Assembly (NCBI RefSeq): GCF_002002925.1 | Contig: NZ_CP019511.1 | Span: 1,054,001-1,118,000, forward strand | Source of the DNA: Sphingomonas sp. LM7 | Lineage (GTDB): Bacteria; Pseudomonadota; Alphaproteobacteria; Sphingomonadales; Sphingomonadaceae | Direction of reading: 5' to 3' | DNA: 64,000 nucleotides | Part shown: piece after piece, positions 54,476 through 62,887 of the stretch | How positions within the stretch are numbered: position 1 is the first letter of the stretch | Layout: each line of letters opens with the position of its first letter | Translations under genes and position numbers: made by a program | The notes under the pieces: model-generated | Told to the model about the DNA's origin: nothing | The model's database searches: none | What the model saw: the letters and a program-made list of their open reading frames with translations, nothing else

Positions 54476-54502
54476 CGGGCCGAGCTGGATGCGAATCGCA
54501 AT

Positions 54503-54956
54503 CTTTGCCTCCCCCTCAAGCGGAATGAAGCAAGCCTAGAGCAGGCCGGATTCGCGACCATCGCCCGGACGGTCGACAAATGGCCCATGGCGCGGGCCAG
54601 ACCATTTCCAGAAACGTTCGGGGTGTAGGCTGACGGCCAGCCAGGCAAGCATTGCTGCGATTTCAATGCGAATAGACCAATCGGTCTAGATCCTGTGGCA
54701 CAGGGCGCCCCTGCCGTAAGGTCAACCGAAGACCGGACCCCACGGAAGAGTCGTTACGCCCTTTACGTAAAACCCGATCCCGTGATAGGTTCCTGCCATC
54801 GCCGCGCTCTGCACCCGATGCAATTTGCGACAAGGCGGATCTCGGGCCCAGACAATTTGACGCTTACCAGTTCGTTATTGCGGGCGGGGATACCCGAACA
54901 GTTTCGTGATCTGACTGCCCGTAGCATGCGTTGTCGCGCGTTCGGAGTTGTGAACG
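54503..54956. promoter_or_regulatory. Divergent control region between the eCIS operon and the NarL/LuxR-type regulator
   Basis: About 450 bases with no gene; the open frame running into 55675 is a shadow. It must hold the promoter of the eCIS operon (leftward) and of the regulator gene (rightward). The notable sequences are the TetR-like palindrome at 54673-54688 and TTTACGTAAA at 54762-54771, a second perfect palindrome. No confident -35/-10 pair can be named. Confidence 0.6.
54673..54688. promoter_or_regulatory. Palindrome resembling a TetR/NemR-type operator
   Basis: TAGACCAATCGGTCTA: perfect six-base arms around AATC. The TAGACC-N4-GGTCTA pattern matches operators of some TetR-family repressors (NemR-type). 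No TetR gene is in the window. It lies about 170 bases upstream of the eCIS operon start. Confidence 0.55.
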
Positions 54957-55697
54957 ATGATTATGAGTCAAGTCAGGACCGGCGATGGTCGCCGCACGAT
55001 CCGTGTTCTCGTTGTCAGCGACGTACTGCTGTACCGCGAGGGTGTGGCGCGTGGTCTTGCCCAGTCGGGCCGCATGACGATCGTCAATGCGCTGAGCGGG
55101 ATCGAGGCGGTGGCACAGCTGCCGACGCTCGGCGTCGACGCAATCCTGCTCGACGCGTCGGTGCCCGAGTCCCTGATCGTCGCACGCCAGCTTCGCGCGA
55201 TCCGCTCACAACTGCCGGTAGTCGGGTTCGGCATCGGCAGCGCCGCGACCAGCCTCGCCTGCGCCGAAGCGGGGCTGATCGGCTTTATCGGGCGCGACGG
55301 CACCCTCGCCGAGCTGGAGCACGCGATCGAACAGGCGATGGCCGGCGAAGTCGGCTGCGCGCCGCAGCTGGTCGCAATGCTCTGTCGCCGCGTCGCCGCT
55401 CTGTCCGGCACCCCGGCGCAGGTACAGCCCGGCTCCGCGCTCACTCGGCGCGAGCGCGAGATCGCGGCGCTGGCGTCCGAAGGCCTGTCGAACAAGGAGA
55501 TCGCTATCGAGCTCCGCATCGGGCCGGCAACGGTAAAGAATCACATCCACAATATCCTCGAAAAGCTCCAGGTCCGGCGGCGCGGGGCGATCGGCGCCCA
55601 TTTCCGCGCGCGTGCCGCGGTCGCCGCCCCAATGCTCGACGAAGAGATCCGCCTGACCAGTCACACATTGCCTGACCGCAGCTTCGCGGCCTGCTGA
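54957..55697 (+). CDS. NarL/LuxR-family response regulator with altered receiver
   Basis: 246 residues. The receiver keeps the phospho-acceptor Asp66 (ILLDASVPES) but has Ser21-Asp22 where two acidic residues are usual and Arg (FIGRDGT) in place of the switch Lys, so phosphorylation-independent or altered signalling is possible. A LuxR-type HTH lies at about 162-210 (LTRREREIAALASEGLSNKE, IGPATVKNHIHNILEKL). It is divergent from the eCIS operon and no kinase gene is adjacent. It is the best candidate regulator of that operon (inference). Either ATG 54957 or 54963 may be used; a GGAG lies about nine bases before the first. Confidence 0.88.
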   Translation: MIMSQVRTGDGRRTIRVLVVSDVLLYREGVARGLAQSGRMTIVNALSGIEAVAQLPTLGVDAILLDASVPESLIVARQLRAIRSQLPVVGFGIGSAATSLACAEAGLIGFIGRDGTLAELEHAIEQAMAGEVGCAPQLVAMLCRRVAALSGTPAQVQPGSALTRREREIAALASEGLSNKEIAIELRIGPATVKNHIHNILEKLQVRRRGAIGAHFRARAAVAAPMLDEEIRLTSHTLPDRSFAAC

Positions 55698-55698
55698 G

Positions 55699-55724
55699 CG
55701 CGCCGCCGCGGCAACGGCGGCGCT
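55699..55724 (+). terminator. Possible terminator after the LuxR-type regulator
   Basis: CGCCGCCG (55701-55708) pairs with CGGCGGCG (55715-55722) around CGGCAA, directly after the stop. It lacks a T tract, so it may be a weak or Rho-assisted terminator. Confidence 0.4.
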
Positions 55725-55750
55725 GCCATCTCGCTTGAATTGCACCCCGA

Positions 55751-56929
55751 TTGGAGCCATGGCGGCGGCCCGGCCATCCGCGCCGGCAGCCCGGGAACCC
55801 AGTCATTCGCCAGATTGCCGCCCTACCCTATCGGACCGAAGACCCGTCGGTGGACGCCGCGGTTCGCATCCTGCTGATCACGTCGCGCGGCACCGGCCGC
55901 TGGGTCGTGCCCAAGGGTAATCCGATGTCGGGCATGGCGCCGCATGCCGCAGCCGCGCAGGAGGCCGAAGAGGAAGCCGGCGTGGTCGGCCCCGTCTGCC
56001 CAACCCCGCTCGGCTCGTATCGCTATCGCAAGCGCCGCGGCAGCGGGGCATCGTTGATGATGGATGTCGACGTCTTTCCACTGGCGGTGACGCGCGAGCT
56101 TCCCGACTGGAAGGAACGCGGCGAACGCGAGCGGCGGTGGTTCACGCTTGCCGAAGCGGCGGACGCCGTGGAGGAGCCCGATCTTCGCGATCTGATCCGC
56201 TCGTTCGGCGCGTCCGAGTTCAAGGCTGCAACCCAGCGCACCGGCATGCTAGGCGCCGTCGCTGAAAAATCGAGGTTAGGTCCGATGTTCGCTTGGTTTC
56301 AGCGCCTGTTGCCCCGCACGGGCAACTTCTTCGAATTGTTCGAGGCGCATTCGACGACGGTGATGGCCGGCGCTGATGCGCTCGCGCGCCTGCTCGAAGG
56401 CGGACCCGCAGGCACCGAGCATATCCGCGAAGTCATTGAGCGCGAGCACGACGCCGACAATATCACGCGCGAAGTGCTCCAGACGGTCCGGAAAACCTTC
56501 CTGACGCCGTTCGATCGCGGCGCGATCACCAGCCTCATCAATGCGCTCGACGATTCGATCGACGAGATGCAGGCAACGGTCAACGCGATCGCACTTTATG
56601 AAGTCGCGAGCTTCCAGCCGGAGATGAAGGACATGGCGGGCATCATCGTCGATGCCGCACGCGTCACCGTTGAGGCAATGCCGCTGCTCCGCAACGTCGC
56701 GCAGAACAGCGCCCGGCTGCATGAGCTGACCGAGCGTCTGGTCCGCATGGAGGGGCATGCCGACGACATCCACGCCGCCGGGCTCAAGCGCTCGCTCAAG
56801 GAGCATGGCGCGACCGACACGCTCAAGTTCGTCGTCGAGCGCGAGCTCTACAAGCATCTCGAGCGGATCGTCGATGCGTTCGAGGATGTCGCGAACGAGA
56901 TCGACGGCATCGTCATCGACCACGCCTGA
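55751..56929 (+). CDS. NUDIX hydrolase fused in frame to a DUF47 (PhoU-like) domain
   Basis: 392 residues in one open frame. Residues about 19-160 are a NUDIX hydrolase of the diphosphoinositol-polyphosphate type (WVVPKGNPMSGMAPHAAAAQ, EAEEEAG box; the first Glu of the box is replaced, as in this subgroup). Residues 179-392 are a full DUF47 domain (MFAWFQRLLPRTGNFFELFE; EREHDADNITREVLQTVRKT), normally a separate PiT-associated regulator. An ATG at 56285 with an AGGTTAGG-like ribosome site begins the DUF47 part, so the cell could make a fusion, a free DUF47, or both. The upstream start is uncertain: TTG at 55751 has no clear ribosome site. The PiT gene follows after 9 bp. Confidence 0.85.
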   Translation: MEPWRRPGHPRRQPGNPVIRQIAALPYRTEDPSVDAAVRILLITSRGTGRWVVPKGNPMSGMAPHAAAAQEAEEEAGVVGPVCPTPLGSYRYRKRRGSGASLMMDVDVFPLAVTRELPDWKERGERERRWFTLAEAADAVEEPDLRDLIRSFGASEFKAATQRTGMLGAVAEKSRLGPMFAWFQRLLPRTGNFFELFEAHSTTVMAGADALARLLEGGPAGTEHIREVIEREHDADNITREVLQTVRKTFLTPFDRGAITSLINALDDSIDEMQATVNAIALYEVASFQPEMKDMAGIIVDAARVTVEAMPLLRNVAQNSARLHELTERLVRMEGHADDIHAAGLKRSLKEHGATDTLKFVVERELYKHLERIVDAFEDVANEIDGIVIDHA

Positions 56930-56938
56930 CGATCTGAC

Positions 56939-57952
56939 ATGCACGAACTAGCCCTGCCCCTGCTGATCGGCCTTATCGCCGTCGCGCTGGCGTTCGATTT
57001 TCTGAACGGTCTCCACGATGCCGCCAATTCAATCGCCACGGTGGTCGCGACGCGGCTGTTGTCGCCGGTGCAGGCGGTGCTGTTCGCTGCGGTGTTCAAC
57101 TTTGCCGCCTATTTCCTGACCATCGCGATCCCCTCGCTACACGCCGTCGCCGAGACGATCGGCAAGGGACTGGTCGACAAGGACGTCGTCACCCCCGCGG
57201 TGATCTTCGGCGCGCTGGGCGGGGCGATGTTCTGGAACGTGCTGACCTGGCTTAAGGGTATTCCGTCGTCGAGCAGCCATGCGCTGGTCGGCGGACTGAT
57301 CGGCGCGGGCGTGGCGCATGGCGGGCTGAGCGGCATCCACTGGACCGGACTCAACAAGACGTTGCTGGCGATCGTGCTATCGCCGACCTTGGGCATGTTG
57401 CTGGCAATGCTGGTGATGCTGGTCAGCTCATGGCTGCTCCACCGCGCCACCGCGCGGACCGCCGAGCGCAGCTTTCGCGGGCTGCATCTTGTCTCTTCGG
57501 CCGCCTATTCGCTGAGCCACGGCCTCAACGACGCGCAGAAGACGATGGGCATCATCACCGTGCTGCTCTATTCTACCGGCCGGCTAAGCGGCGATTTCGA
57601 AGTGCCGCATTGGGTGGCGATCAGCTGCTATGTCGCGATCGCGCTCGGCACGATGACCGGCGGCTGGAAGATCATCGAGACGATGGGATCGCGCATCACC
57701 AAGCTCTCGCAGCACCAGGGCTTCAGCGCGTCGTTCGCGGGATCGATCATCCTGTTCACTGCGTCTGCGCTCGGCATCCCGGTCTCGACCACGCACACGA
57801 TCACCGGATCGATCATCGGCGCCGGCACCGCGCGCCGTGCCTCCGCCGTGCGCTGGGGCGTGGCACAAAGCGTTGTGATGGCGTGGATCATCACCATTCC
57901 CGCGTCCGCGCTGGTCGGCGCGGCGTTCTATGGGCTGACCCGGCTCTTCTAA
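56939..57952 (+). CDS. pitA: PiT-family inorganic phosphate transporter
   Basis: 337 residues with about ten membrane helices. The duplicated PiT signatures are FDFLNGLHDAANSIATVVAT near the N-terminus and SHGLNDAQKTMGI in the second half. These carriers import metal-phosphate by cation symport at the inner membrane. It lies right after the NUDIX-DUF47 gene; DUF47 proteins are known PiT accessories, so the two form a phosphate uptake module. The gene symbol is by homology only. Confidence 0.93.
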   Translation: MHELALPLLIGLIAVALAFDFLNGLHDAANSIATVVATRLLSPVQAVLFAAVFNFAAYFLTIAIPSLHAVAETIGKGLVDKDVVTPAVIFGALGGAMFWNVLTWLKGIPSSSSHALVGGLIGAGVAHGGLSGIHWTGLNKTLLAIVLSPTLGMLLAMLVMLVSSWLLHRATARTAERSFRGLHLVSSAAYSLSHGLNDAQKTMGIITVLLYSTGRLSGDFEVPHWVAISCYVAIALGTMTGGWKIIETMGSRITKLSQHQGFSASFAGSIILFTASALGIPVSTTHTITGSIIGAGTARRASAVRWGVAQSVVMAWIITIPASALVGAAFYGLTRLF

Positions 57953-58019
57953 CAGCTTCGGCAGTTCAGACACCCGTTCGGAAGGGTGGCTATCCGCGGG
58001 CATACGCCCGTGAAGCGAT

Positions 58020-58043
58020 GGCCTTCGACAAGCTCAGGCCGAA
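58020..58043. repeat. Half-copy of the REP-like element
   Basis: CCTTCGACAAGCTCAGGCCGAAG is the same core as in the repeat at 9251-9340. It lies in the convergent gap between the phosphate transporter and the AraC regulator genes. Confidence 0.75.
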
Positions 58044-58059
58044 GGGAAGAAGACCTCGG

Positions 58060-59019
58060 TCAGCCTTGACCACGCCGCCCAGCGCGGCACTGGCTCGGCG
58101 TCTCGCCGAAGCGCGTGCGGAACAGCCGGCTGAAATGCGCGGCGTCGCTGAAGCCGAGCCGCTCGGCCATCGCGCCGATGCGTTCCTCATTCTCGGGATC
58201 GAGCAGCGCGATGCGTGCGGCGTTGAGCCGGCTCGCGCGAATATAGGTTTGCACCCCGCCTTCCTTCTCGAACAGCCGGTGCAGCGTGCTGCGCGACACC
58301 TTGAGCCGCCGGCACAGGCTGGCGACGCTGAGCGAGGGGGATTCGAGATTGGCGTGGATCTCCGCGCGCGCCTTCGCCGCCATGCCGGGCGTCGGCTCGG
58401 GCTCGGGCCGCTCGACACCCGCCGAGGCGTGGACCGCGAGCACCAGCAGGTCGAGCAGTGTCCGCGCGAGCCGCGGCGCATCCTCGGCAGGAATCCGCTG
58501 CAGTGCCTCGCTTAGCTTGTGGAGATGACCGTAGAGCAGCGCCGCTTCCTCGCGGCCGATCACCAGCCCGTGGAGCCCGGCCAGCGGGCCCAGCTCCGCT
58601 TCCGCCTTGGCCCGCGGAATCCCGAGCTGGATCGACCGGGCGATCGACATCGTCATGGTGATCGGCTGGGCGATGTCGAACAACAAGATCTCGCCGGCAC
58701 GCGCTTCGAACTCGCGCGTCTGCGCAACGCCGTGCATCTCGCCTTCGAGCAGCACGCCGACGCCGAGAATGTCGATCCGGTCGGCGGCGATCCGCTCGGG
58801 CGTGCGCTCGAGCAGCCGGGCGGTGCCAGTCGAATAGGACACCGCGATCCCGTCGAGATGGATATTCTCGGCCGAGGTCGAGAACGGCCCGATCGGCGTG
58901 GACTCGAACAGCGCGGCGATGCTGGGCCAGCCGCGGTCAGACCAGACTTCGTGACGTACCTCCGGGGCGATCCCCGCCGTCGAGTAACGGACGGGCTCGA
59001 TGCCTCGCCTGTCCCCCAT
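58060..59019 (-). CDS. AraC-family transcriptional regulator
   Basis: 319 residues. An N-terminal AraC-binding-like domain (residues about 20-190) and a C-terminal pair of HTH motifs (SLSVASLCRRLKVSRSTLHR and MAERLGFSDAAHFSRLFRTR, ending in FGETPSQCR). The ATG at 59019 follows GGAG by six bases; an upstream extension is not supported. It is divergent from the alpha-L-fucosidase gene and probably regulates it (inference). Effector unknown. Confidence 0.9.
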   Translation of the reverse strand: MGDRRGIEPVRYSTAGIAPEVRHEVWSDRGWPSIAALFESTPIGPFSTSAENIHLDGIAVSYSTGTARLLERTPERIAADRIDILGVGVLLEGEMHGVAQTREFEARAGEILLFDIAQPITMTMSIARSIQLGIPRAKAEAELGPLAGLHGLVIGREEAALLYGHLHKLSEALQRIPAEDAPRLARTLLDLLVLAVHASAGVERPEPEPTPGMAAKARAEIHANLESPSLSVASLCRRLKVSRSTLHRLFEKEGGVQTYIRASRLNAARIALLDPENEERIGAMAERLGFSDAAHFSRLFRTRFGETPSQCRAGRRGQG

Positions 59020-59180
59020 ATAATGCTCCGAATCTTTCAGGAATGCCGCAGGACGCGTGCGATTCCGGTTGGTTAGCCGGCGGTTTACATTAAAATCTGA
59101 TTCAAGGAATGGCTCCGCACCGTCGTATGTCGATTTAGCGAAGGTGCGGCGCCCTTGCCACAAAAGCGGTGTCCCAGTAT

Positions 59181-59211
59181 CATGCATGAAAACCGATTTC
59201 ATGAATGAAAA
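59181..59211 (+). promoter_or_regulatory. Direct repeats just upstream of the fucosidase start
   Basis: CATGCATGAAAA (59181-59192) and CATGAATGAAAA (59200-59211) differ at one position and are 19 bases apart. AraC regulators often bind such direct repeats. The second overlaps the ribosome-binding region, so if it is an operator it would act as a repressor site. Confidence 0.4.
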
Positions 59212-59220
59212 GGTGTGGGG

Positions 59221-60837
59221 ATGGGGTTCACGCGCAGGCAGGCTTTGGGAAGTTTCGCAGGCGTTGCTGCAGCTAGCGGGATAGCAGCGCCGGCCAGCGC
59301 GGAGATTGCGCCCGACTGGTCGAGCCTGATCGGCGCCTTTCGCGTTCCCGACTGGTTTCGCGACGCCAAGTTCGGGATCTGGGCACATTGGAGCGCGCAA
59401 TGCGTCCCCGAATTCGGCGACTGGTACGGCCGGAAAATGTATGTCCAGGGCGACCCGTTCTACGCCCATCACCTCAAGACCTATGGCCACCCGGCCGACC
59501 GCGGCTTCCTCGAGATCGAGAATGCCTGGAAGGCCGAAAACTGGGATCCCGAGCACCTCGTCAAGCTCTACAAGGGCGCGGGAGCACGCTATTTCATGGC
59601 GCTCGCCAACCATCACGACAATCTCGACGCCTATGACAGCAAATATCATGCGTGGAACACGCTGCGCGTCGGCCCGAAGCGCGACATCGTCGGCACCTGG
59701 GAAAAGATCGCGCGCAGGCACGGCCTGCGCTTCGCAGTCAGCAACCACAGCGCGCACGCCTGGCATTGGTGGCAGACGGCATACGGCTATGACGCCGAAG
59801 GCCCGCGCGCCGGCGAGCGCTACGACGCGTTCAAGCTGACCAAAGCCGATGGCGCCGGCACCTGGTGGGATGGGCTTGATCCGCAGGAACTCTATACCGG
59901 TCCCGCGATGGTCCCGCCCGACGGGATCGAGACCGCGCAAGCCATGCGCGACTGGCACGACGTCCATAGCGGCCGCTGGATGGAGTTCGCTCCGCCCGAG
60001 AATCCGCACCACGTCGCCAAATGGCTGCTCCGCCAGCAGGATTTGGTCGAGAAATACCGCCCCGACATGGTGTATTTCGACGATTACGCCCTACCCTTCG
60101 GCAATGTCGGGCTGGAGGCGCTGGCGCACTATTATCGCCAGAGCATCGCCCGCGACGGCAAAGTCGAAGTCGTCGCGACCGCAAAGCAACTCACCCCCTA
60201 TCAGCGCACCGCATTGGTCGACGATGTCGAACGCGGCTTCAGCGACCGGCTTCGCGAGGAACCGTGGCAGACGTGTACGTGCATCGGCGACTGGCATTAC
60301 AACCGCGCCCGCTACGAACAGAAGTCCTACATGCCCGCGGCCAAGGTCATCCAGCGGCTGTGCGACATCGTCTCGAAGAACGGCAATCTGCTGCTCTCGA
60401 TCCCGATGCGCGGCGACGGCACCATTGACAGCGAGGAGGAGAAGATCCTCGCCGGCATCACCCGCTGGATGCAGCGCAACGGCGACGCCGCGATTTTCGG
60501 CTCGCGGCCGTGGCGCGTGTTCGGCGAGGGCCCGACCAAGGTAGGCGGCGCCATGCACAACGAAGGCAGGGTGACGTTCACCGCCGAGGATGTGCGTTTC
60601 ACTACCCGCAAGGGCGCACTCTACGCGGCGTTGCTCGAATGGCCAGACAAGCCGGTGACCATCGTCGCGCTGGGCAAGTCGGGGCTGCCCGACGCCGCGA
60701 TCGAACGGGTCTCGTTAGTGGGCGGCGGCCGGGTCAAGTTCGAGCGCAGCGATGCGGGGCTGACCGTAATGCTGCCCCGCGGCGGCCCGGAAGATTTCGT
60801 CCCCGTACTCCGCATCGACGGCCGCGGGCTGGTCTAG
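59221..60837 (+). CDS. Alpha-L-fucosidase, GH29, Tat-exported
   Basis: 538 residues. The N-terminus MGFTRRQALGSFAGVAAASG is a twin-arginine signal with an ASA-E cleavage site, so a folded periplasmic or secreted enzyme. GH29 signatures include WFRDAKFGIWAHWSAQCVPE, GAGARYFMALANHHDN, and the nucleophile region MVYFDDYALPFG (Asp287 or Asp288). A C-terminal beta domain follows. It releases L-fucose from glycans; the linkage preference is not evident. The ATG at 59221 has AAGG seven bases upstream; a GTG at 59215 is possible. Confidence 0.9.
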   Translation: MGFTRRQALGSFAGVAAASGIAAPASAEIAPDWSSLIGAFRVPDWFRDAKFGIWAHWSAQCVPEFGDWYGRKMYVQGDPFYAHHLKTYGHPADRGFLEIENAWKAENWDPEHLVKLYKGAGARYFMALANHHDNLDAYDSKYHAWNTLRVGPKRDIVGTWEKIARRHGLRFAVSNHSAHAWHWWQTAYGYDAEGPRAGERYDAFKLTKADGAGTWWDGLDPQELYTGPAMVPPDGIETAQAMRDWHDVHSGRWMEFAPPENPHHVAKWLLRQQDLVEKYRPDMVYFDDYALPFGNVGLEALAHYYRQSIARDGKVEVVATAKQLTPYQRTALVDDVERGFSDRLREEPWQTCTCIGDWHYNRARYEQKSYMPAAKVIQRLCDIVSKNGNLLLSIPMRGDGTIDSEEEKILAGITRWMQRNGDAAIFGSRPWRVFGEGPTKVGGAMHNEGRVTFTAEDVRFTTRKGALYAALLEWPDKPVTIVALGKSGLPDAAIERVSLVGGGRVKFERSDAGLTVMLPRGGPEDFVPVLRIDGRGLV

Positions 60838-60880
60838 CGCTTCGCGTAAGGCGCACCGGCGAAGGTCTGTGCGCTGACGT

Positions 60881-62887
60881 CTACTCGAACTCGAGGATCG
60901 CCGCGTCCACCGCGAGGCTCTCGCCCGGCGCGAAATTGGCGGCCCTGACCACGCCCGCCCGCTCGGCGCGGAGGATGTTCTCCATCTTCATCGCCTCGAC
61001 CACCGCGAGCGCCTGCCCCGCTTCGACCTTGTCGCCCGGCGAAACATGTAGCTGGGTGAGCAGCCCGGGCATCGGCGCTAGCAGGAACCGGCTCATGTCC
61101 GGCGGGACCTTCTCGATCATGTGATGGCGGTATTGTGCGATGTGCGGCGGCAGCACTTCGATCCGATGTGTCGCGCCATGCGCGGTCAGCCGCCACGCCG
61201 ACCCTTTGCGCTCGACGCCGACGGTCAGCGCCTCCTCGTCTATCCGCACAGCGAACAGCGGCTCGCCGGGGCGCCAATGCCCGATCAATTCCATCGGCTC
61301 GCCTGCGCCGCGCACGAGCTGGATACCGCCCAGCGCCTCGATCGAGAGCTCGAAGCGTTCGCCATCCACCGTGACGACACGCGCGCCGCTCGCCACGCTC
61401 GGACCATTGAGCTGGCCATCGATCTGGGCAGCCCGGCCGGCGCGCTCATAGTCGATTGCCAGCGCCGCCGCGGCCAGCTTGCGCCGCAGCGCGGGTGACG
61501 CCGGCGCGCCTTCGAATCCCTCGGGATATTCCTCGGCAATGAATCCGGTAGTCAGCGCGCCCTCGCGGAAGCGCGGATGTTGCATGATCGCCGAGAGGAA
61601 GTCGATATTATGCCCGATCCCGTCGATCCGGAAGCGATCAAGCGCCGCGACCTGCCGGTCGGCGGCCTCTTCGCGGGTCGGTGCCCAGGTCACCAGCTTG
61701 GCGATCATCGGATCGTAGAACATCGAAATCTCGCTGCCCTCGGTCACCCCATCATCGACGCGAGTCACCCCGTCCTCGTCGCGCGCCTCGGTCGGTGGGC
61801 GATAGCGCACCAGTCGCCCGGTGCTCGGCAGGAAGCCGCGATACGGATCCTCGGCATAGACGCGATTCTCGATCGCCCAGCCGGTGAGTTTCACCTCGTT
61901 CTGCGTGAACGCCAGCTTCTCGCCCGCCGCGACGCGGATCATCTGCTCGACCAGGTCGATTCCGGTGATTTCCTCGGTCACCGGATGCTCGACCTGGAGC
62001 CGGGTATTCATCTCGAGGAAGTAGAACCCCTCGCCACTAGTGTCGGAACCGCTGACGATCAGCTCGACCGTCCCCGCCGAATAATAGCCCACTGCCCGCG
62101 ACAGCGCGACCGCCTGCTCGCCCATCCGCTTGCGCATCTCGGGGGTGACGAACGGCGACGGCGCCTCCTCGACCACCTTCTGGTGCCGCCGCTGAATCGA
62201 GCATTCGCGCTCGCCCAGATAGATGATGTTGCCGTGCTGGTCGCCAAGCACCTGGATCTCGATATGCCGCGGCTGCTCGATGAACTTCTCGATAAACACG
62301 CGGTCGTCGCCGAAGCTCGCCAGCCCCTCGCGCTTGGTCGCCTCGAATCCATCGCGGACGTCCTGCTCGGTATAGGCCAGCCGCATCCCCTTGCCGCCGC
62401 CGCCGGCCGAGGCCTTCATCATCACCGGATAGCCGATTTCCGCCGAGATGCGCACGGCATGCTCGGTATCGTCGATCACGCCCACAAAGCCGGGAACGAC
62501 ATTCACCCCCGCCGCCTTGGCGAGCTTCTTCGACTCGATCTTGTCGCCCATCGCCGCGATGGCGTTCGGGGGAGGCCCGACAAAGGCGATTCCCGCCTCG
62601 GCGCAGGCGCGCGCGAAGCTCTCCCGTTCAGAGAGGAAACCATAGCCCGGATGGATGCAGTCCGCCCCGGTCTCCCTGGCGGCAAGCAGGATCAGCTCGG
62701 CCTTGAGATAGCTCTCCGCCGCCGGCGCCGGCCCAAGCCGCACGCTCTCATCCGCCATCAGCACATGCGGTGCCCGCGCATCCGCGTCCGAATAGACCGC
62801 AACGGTGGCGATCCCCATCTTCTTGGCGGTGCGCATCACGCGGCACGCAATCTCGCCGCGATTGGCGACCAGGATTTTCTTGAACAT
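60881..62887 (-). CDS. pccA: Acyl-CoA carboxylase alpha subunit (biotin carboxylase plus BCCP), probably propionyl-CoA carboxylase
   Basis: 668 residues. The biotin carboxylase domain (FKKILVANRGEIACRVMRTA, HPGYGFLSERESFA, ASAGGGGKGMR, EMNTRLQVEHPVTEEITG) fills the first 450 residues, a linker domain follows, and the C-terminal biotinyl domain carries EAMKMEN with biotin Lys634. It carboxylates propionyl-CoA or another acyl-CoA with a beta subunit not in this window; the exact substrate is inferred. The ATG at 62887 shares a base with the stop of the LprI-like gene. Confidence 0.88.
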   Translation of the reverse strand: MFKKILVANRGEIACRVMRTAKKMGIATVAVYSDADARAPHVLMADESVRLGPAPAAESYLKAELILLAARETGADCIHPGYGFLSERESFARACAEAGIAFVGPPPNAIAAMGDKIESKKLAKAAGVNVVPGFVGVIDDTEHAVRISAEIGYPVMMKASAGGGGKGMRLAYTEQDVRDGFEATKREGLASFGDDRVFIEKFIEQPRHIEIQVLGDQHGNIIYLGERECSIQRRHQKVVEEAPSPFVTPEMRKRMGEQAVALSRAVGYYSAGTVELIVSGSDTSGEGFYFLEMNTRLQVEHPVTEEITGIDLVEQMIRVAAGEKLAFTQNEVKLTGWAIENRVYAEDPYRGFLPSTGRLVRYRPPTEARDEDGVTRVDDGVTEGSEISMFYDPMIAKLVTWAPTREEAADRQVAALDRFRIDGIGHNIDFLSAIMQHPRFREGALTTGFIAEEYPEGFEGAPASPALRRKLAAAALAIDYERAGRAAQIDGQLNGPSVASGARVVTVDGERFELSIEALGGIQLVRGAGEPMELIGHWRPGEPLFAVRIDEEALTVGVERKGSAWRLTAHGATHRIEVLPPHIAQYRHHMIEKVPPDMSRFLLAPMPGLLTQLHVSPGDKVEAGQALAVVEAMKMENILRAERAGVVRAANFAPGESLAVDAAILEFE

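Larger units (their letters stand above)
23546..54502 (-). other. Extracellular contractile injection system (eCIS) locus, 24 genes
   Basis: All 24 genes run leftward and are separated by at most 33 bp; most overlap by one or four bases, so this is almost certainly one operon. It contains sheath (two), tube (two), LysM baseplate protein, split gp27/gp5-like spike, gp25, gpJ-like and tail-P2-I-like baseplate proteins, DUF4255/Pvc16, AAA+ ATPase and DUF4157 protein, which together define an eCIS. No capsid, terminase, portal, integrase, holin, TssJ/L/M or ClpV is present. Base composition looks like that of the neighbouring genes and no tRNA or integrase flanks it, so recent transfer is not evident. 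Confidence 0.92.

Noticed and set aside
23546..54502. Prophage or R-type tailocin
   Set aside because: No capsid, terminase, portal, integrase, holin/endolysin or phage regulator; presence of AAA+ ATPase, DUF4255, DUF4157 and eCIS-type spike instead.
23546..54502. Type VI secretion system
   Set aside because: No TssB/TssC pair, TssJ/L/M membrane complex or ClpV; the ATPase has a single AAA+ module of the eCIS type.
54695..55675. 326-residue plus-strand frame over the regulator gene
   Set aside because: Runs through the divergent control region and the regulator in another frame; the regulator's HTH motif supports the other frame.
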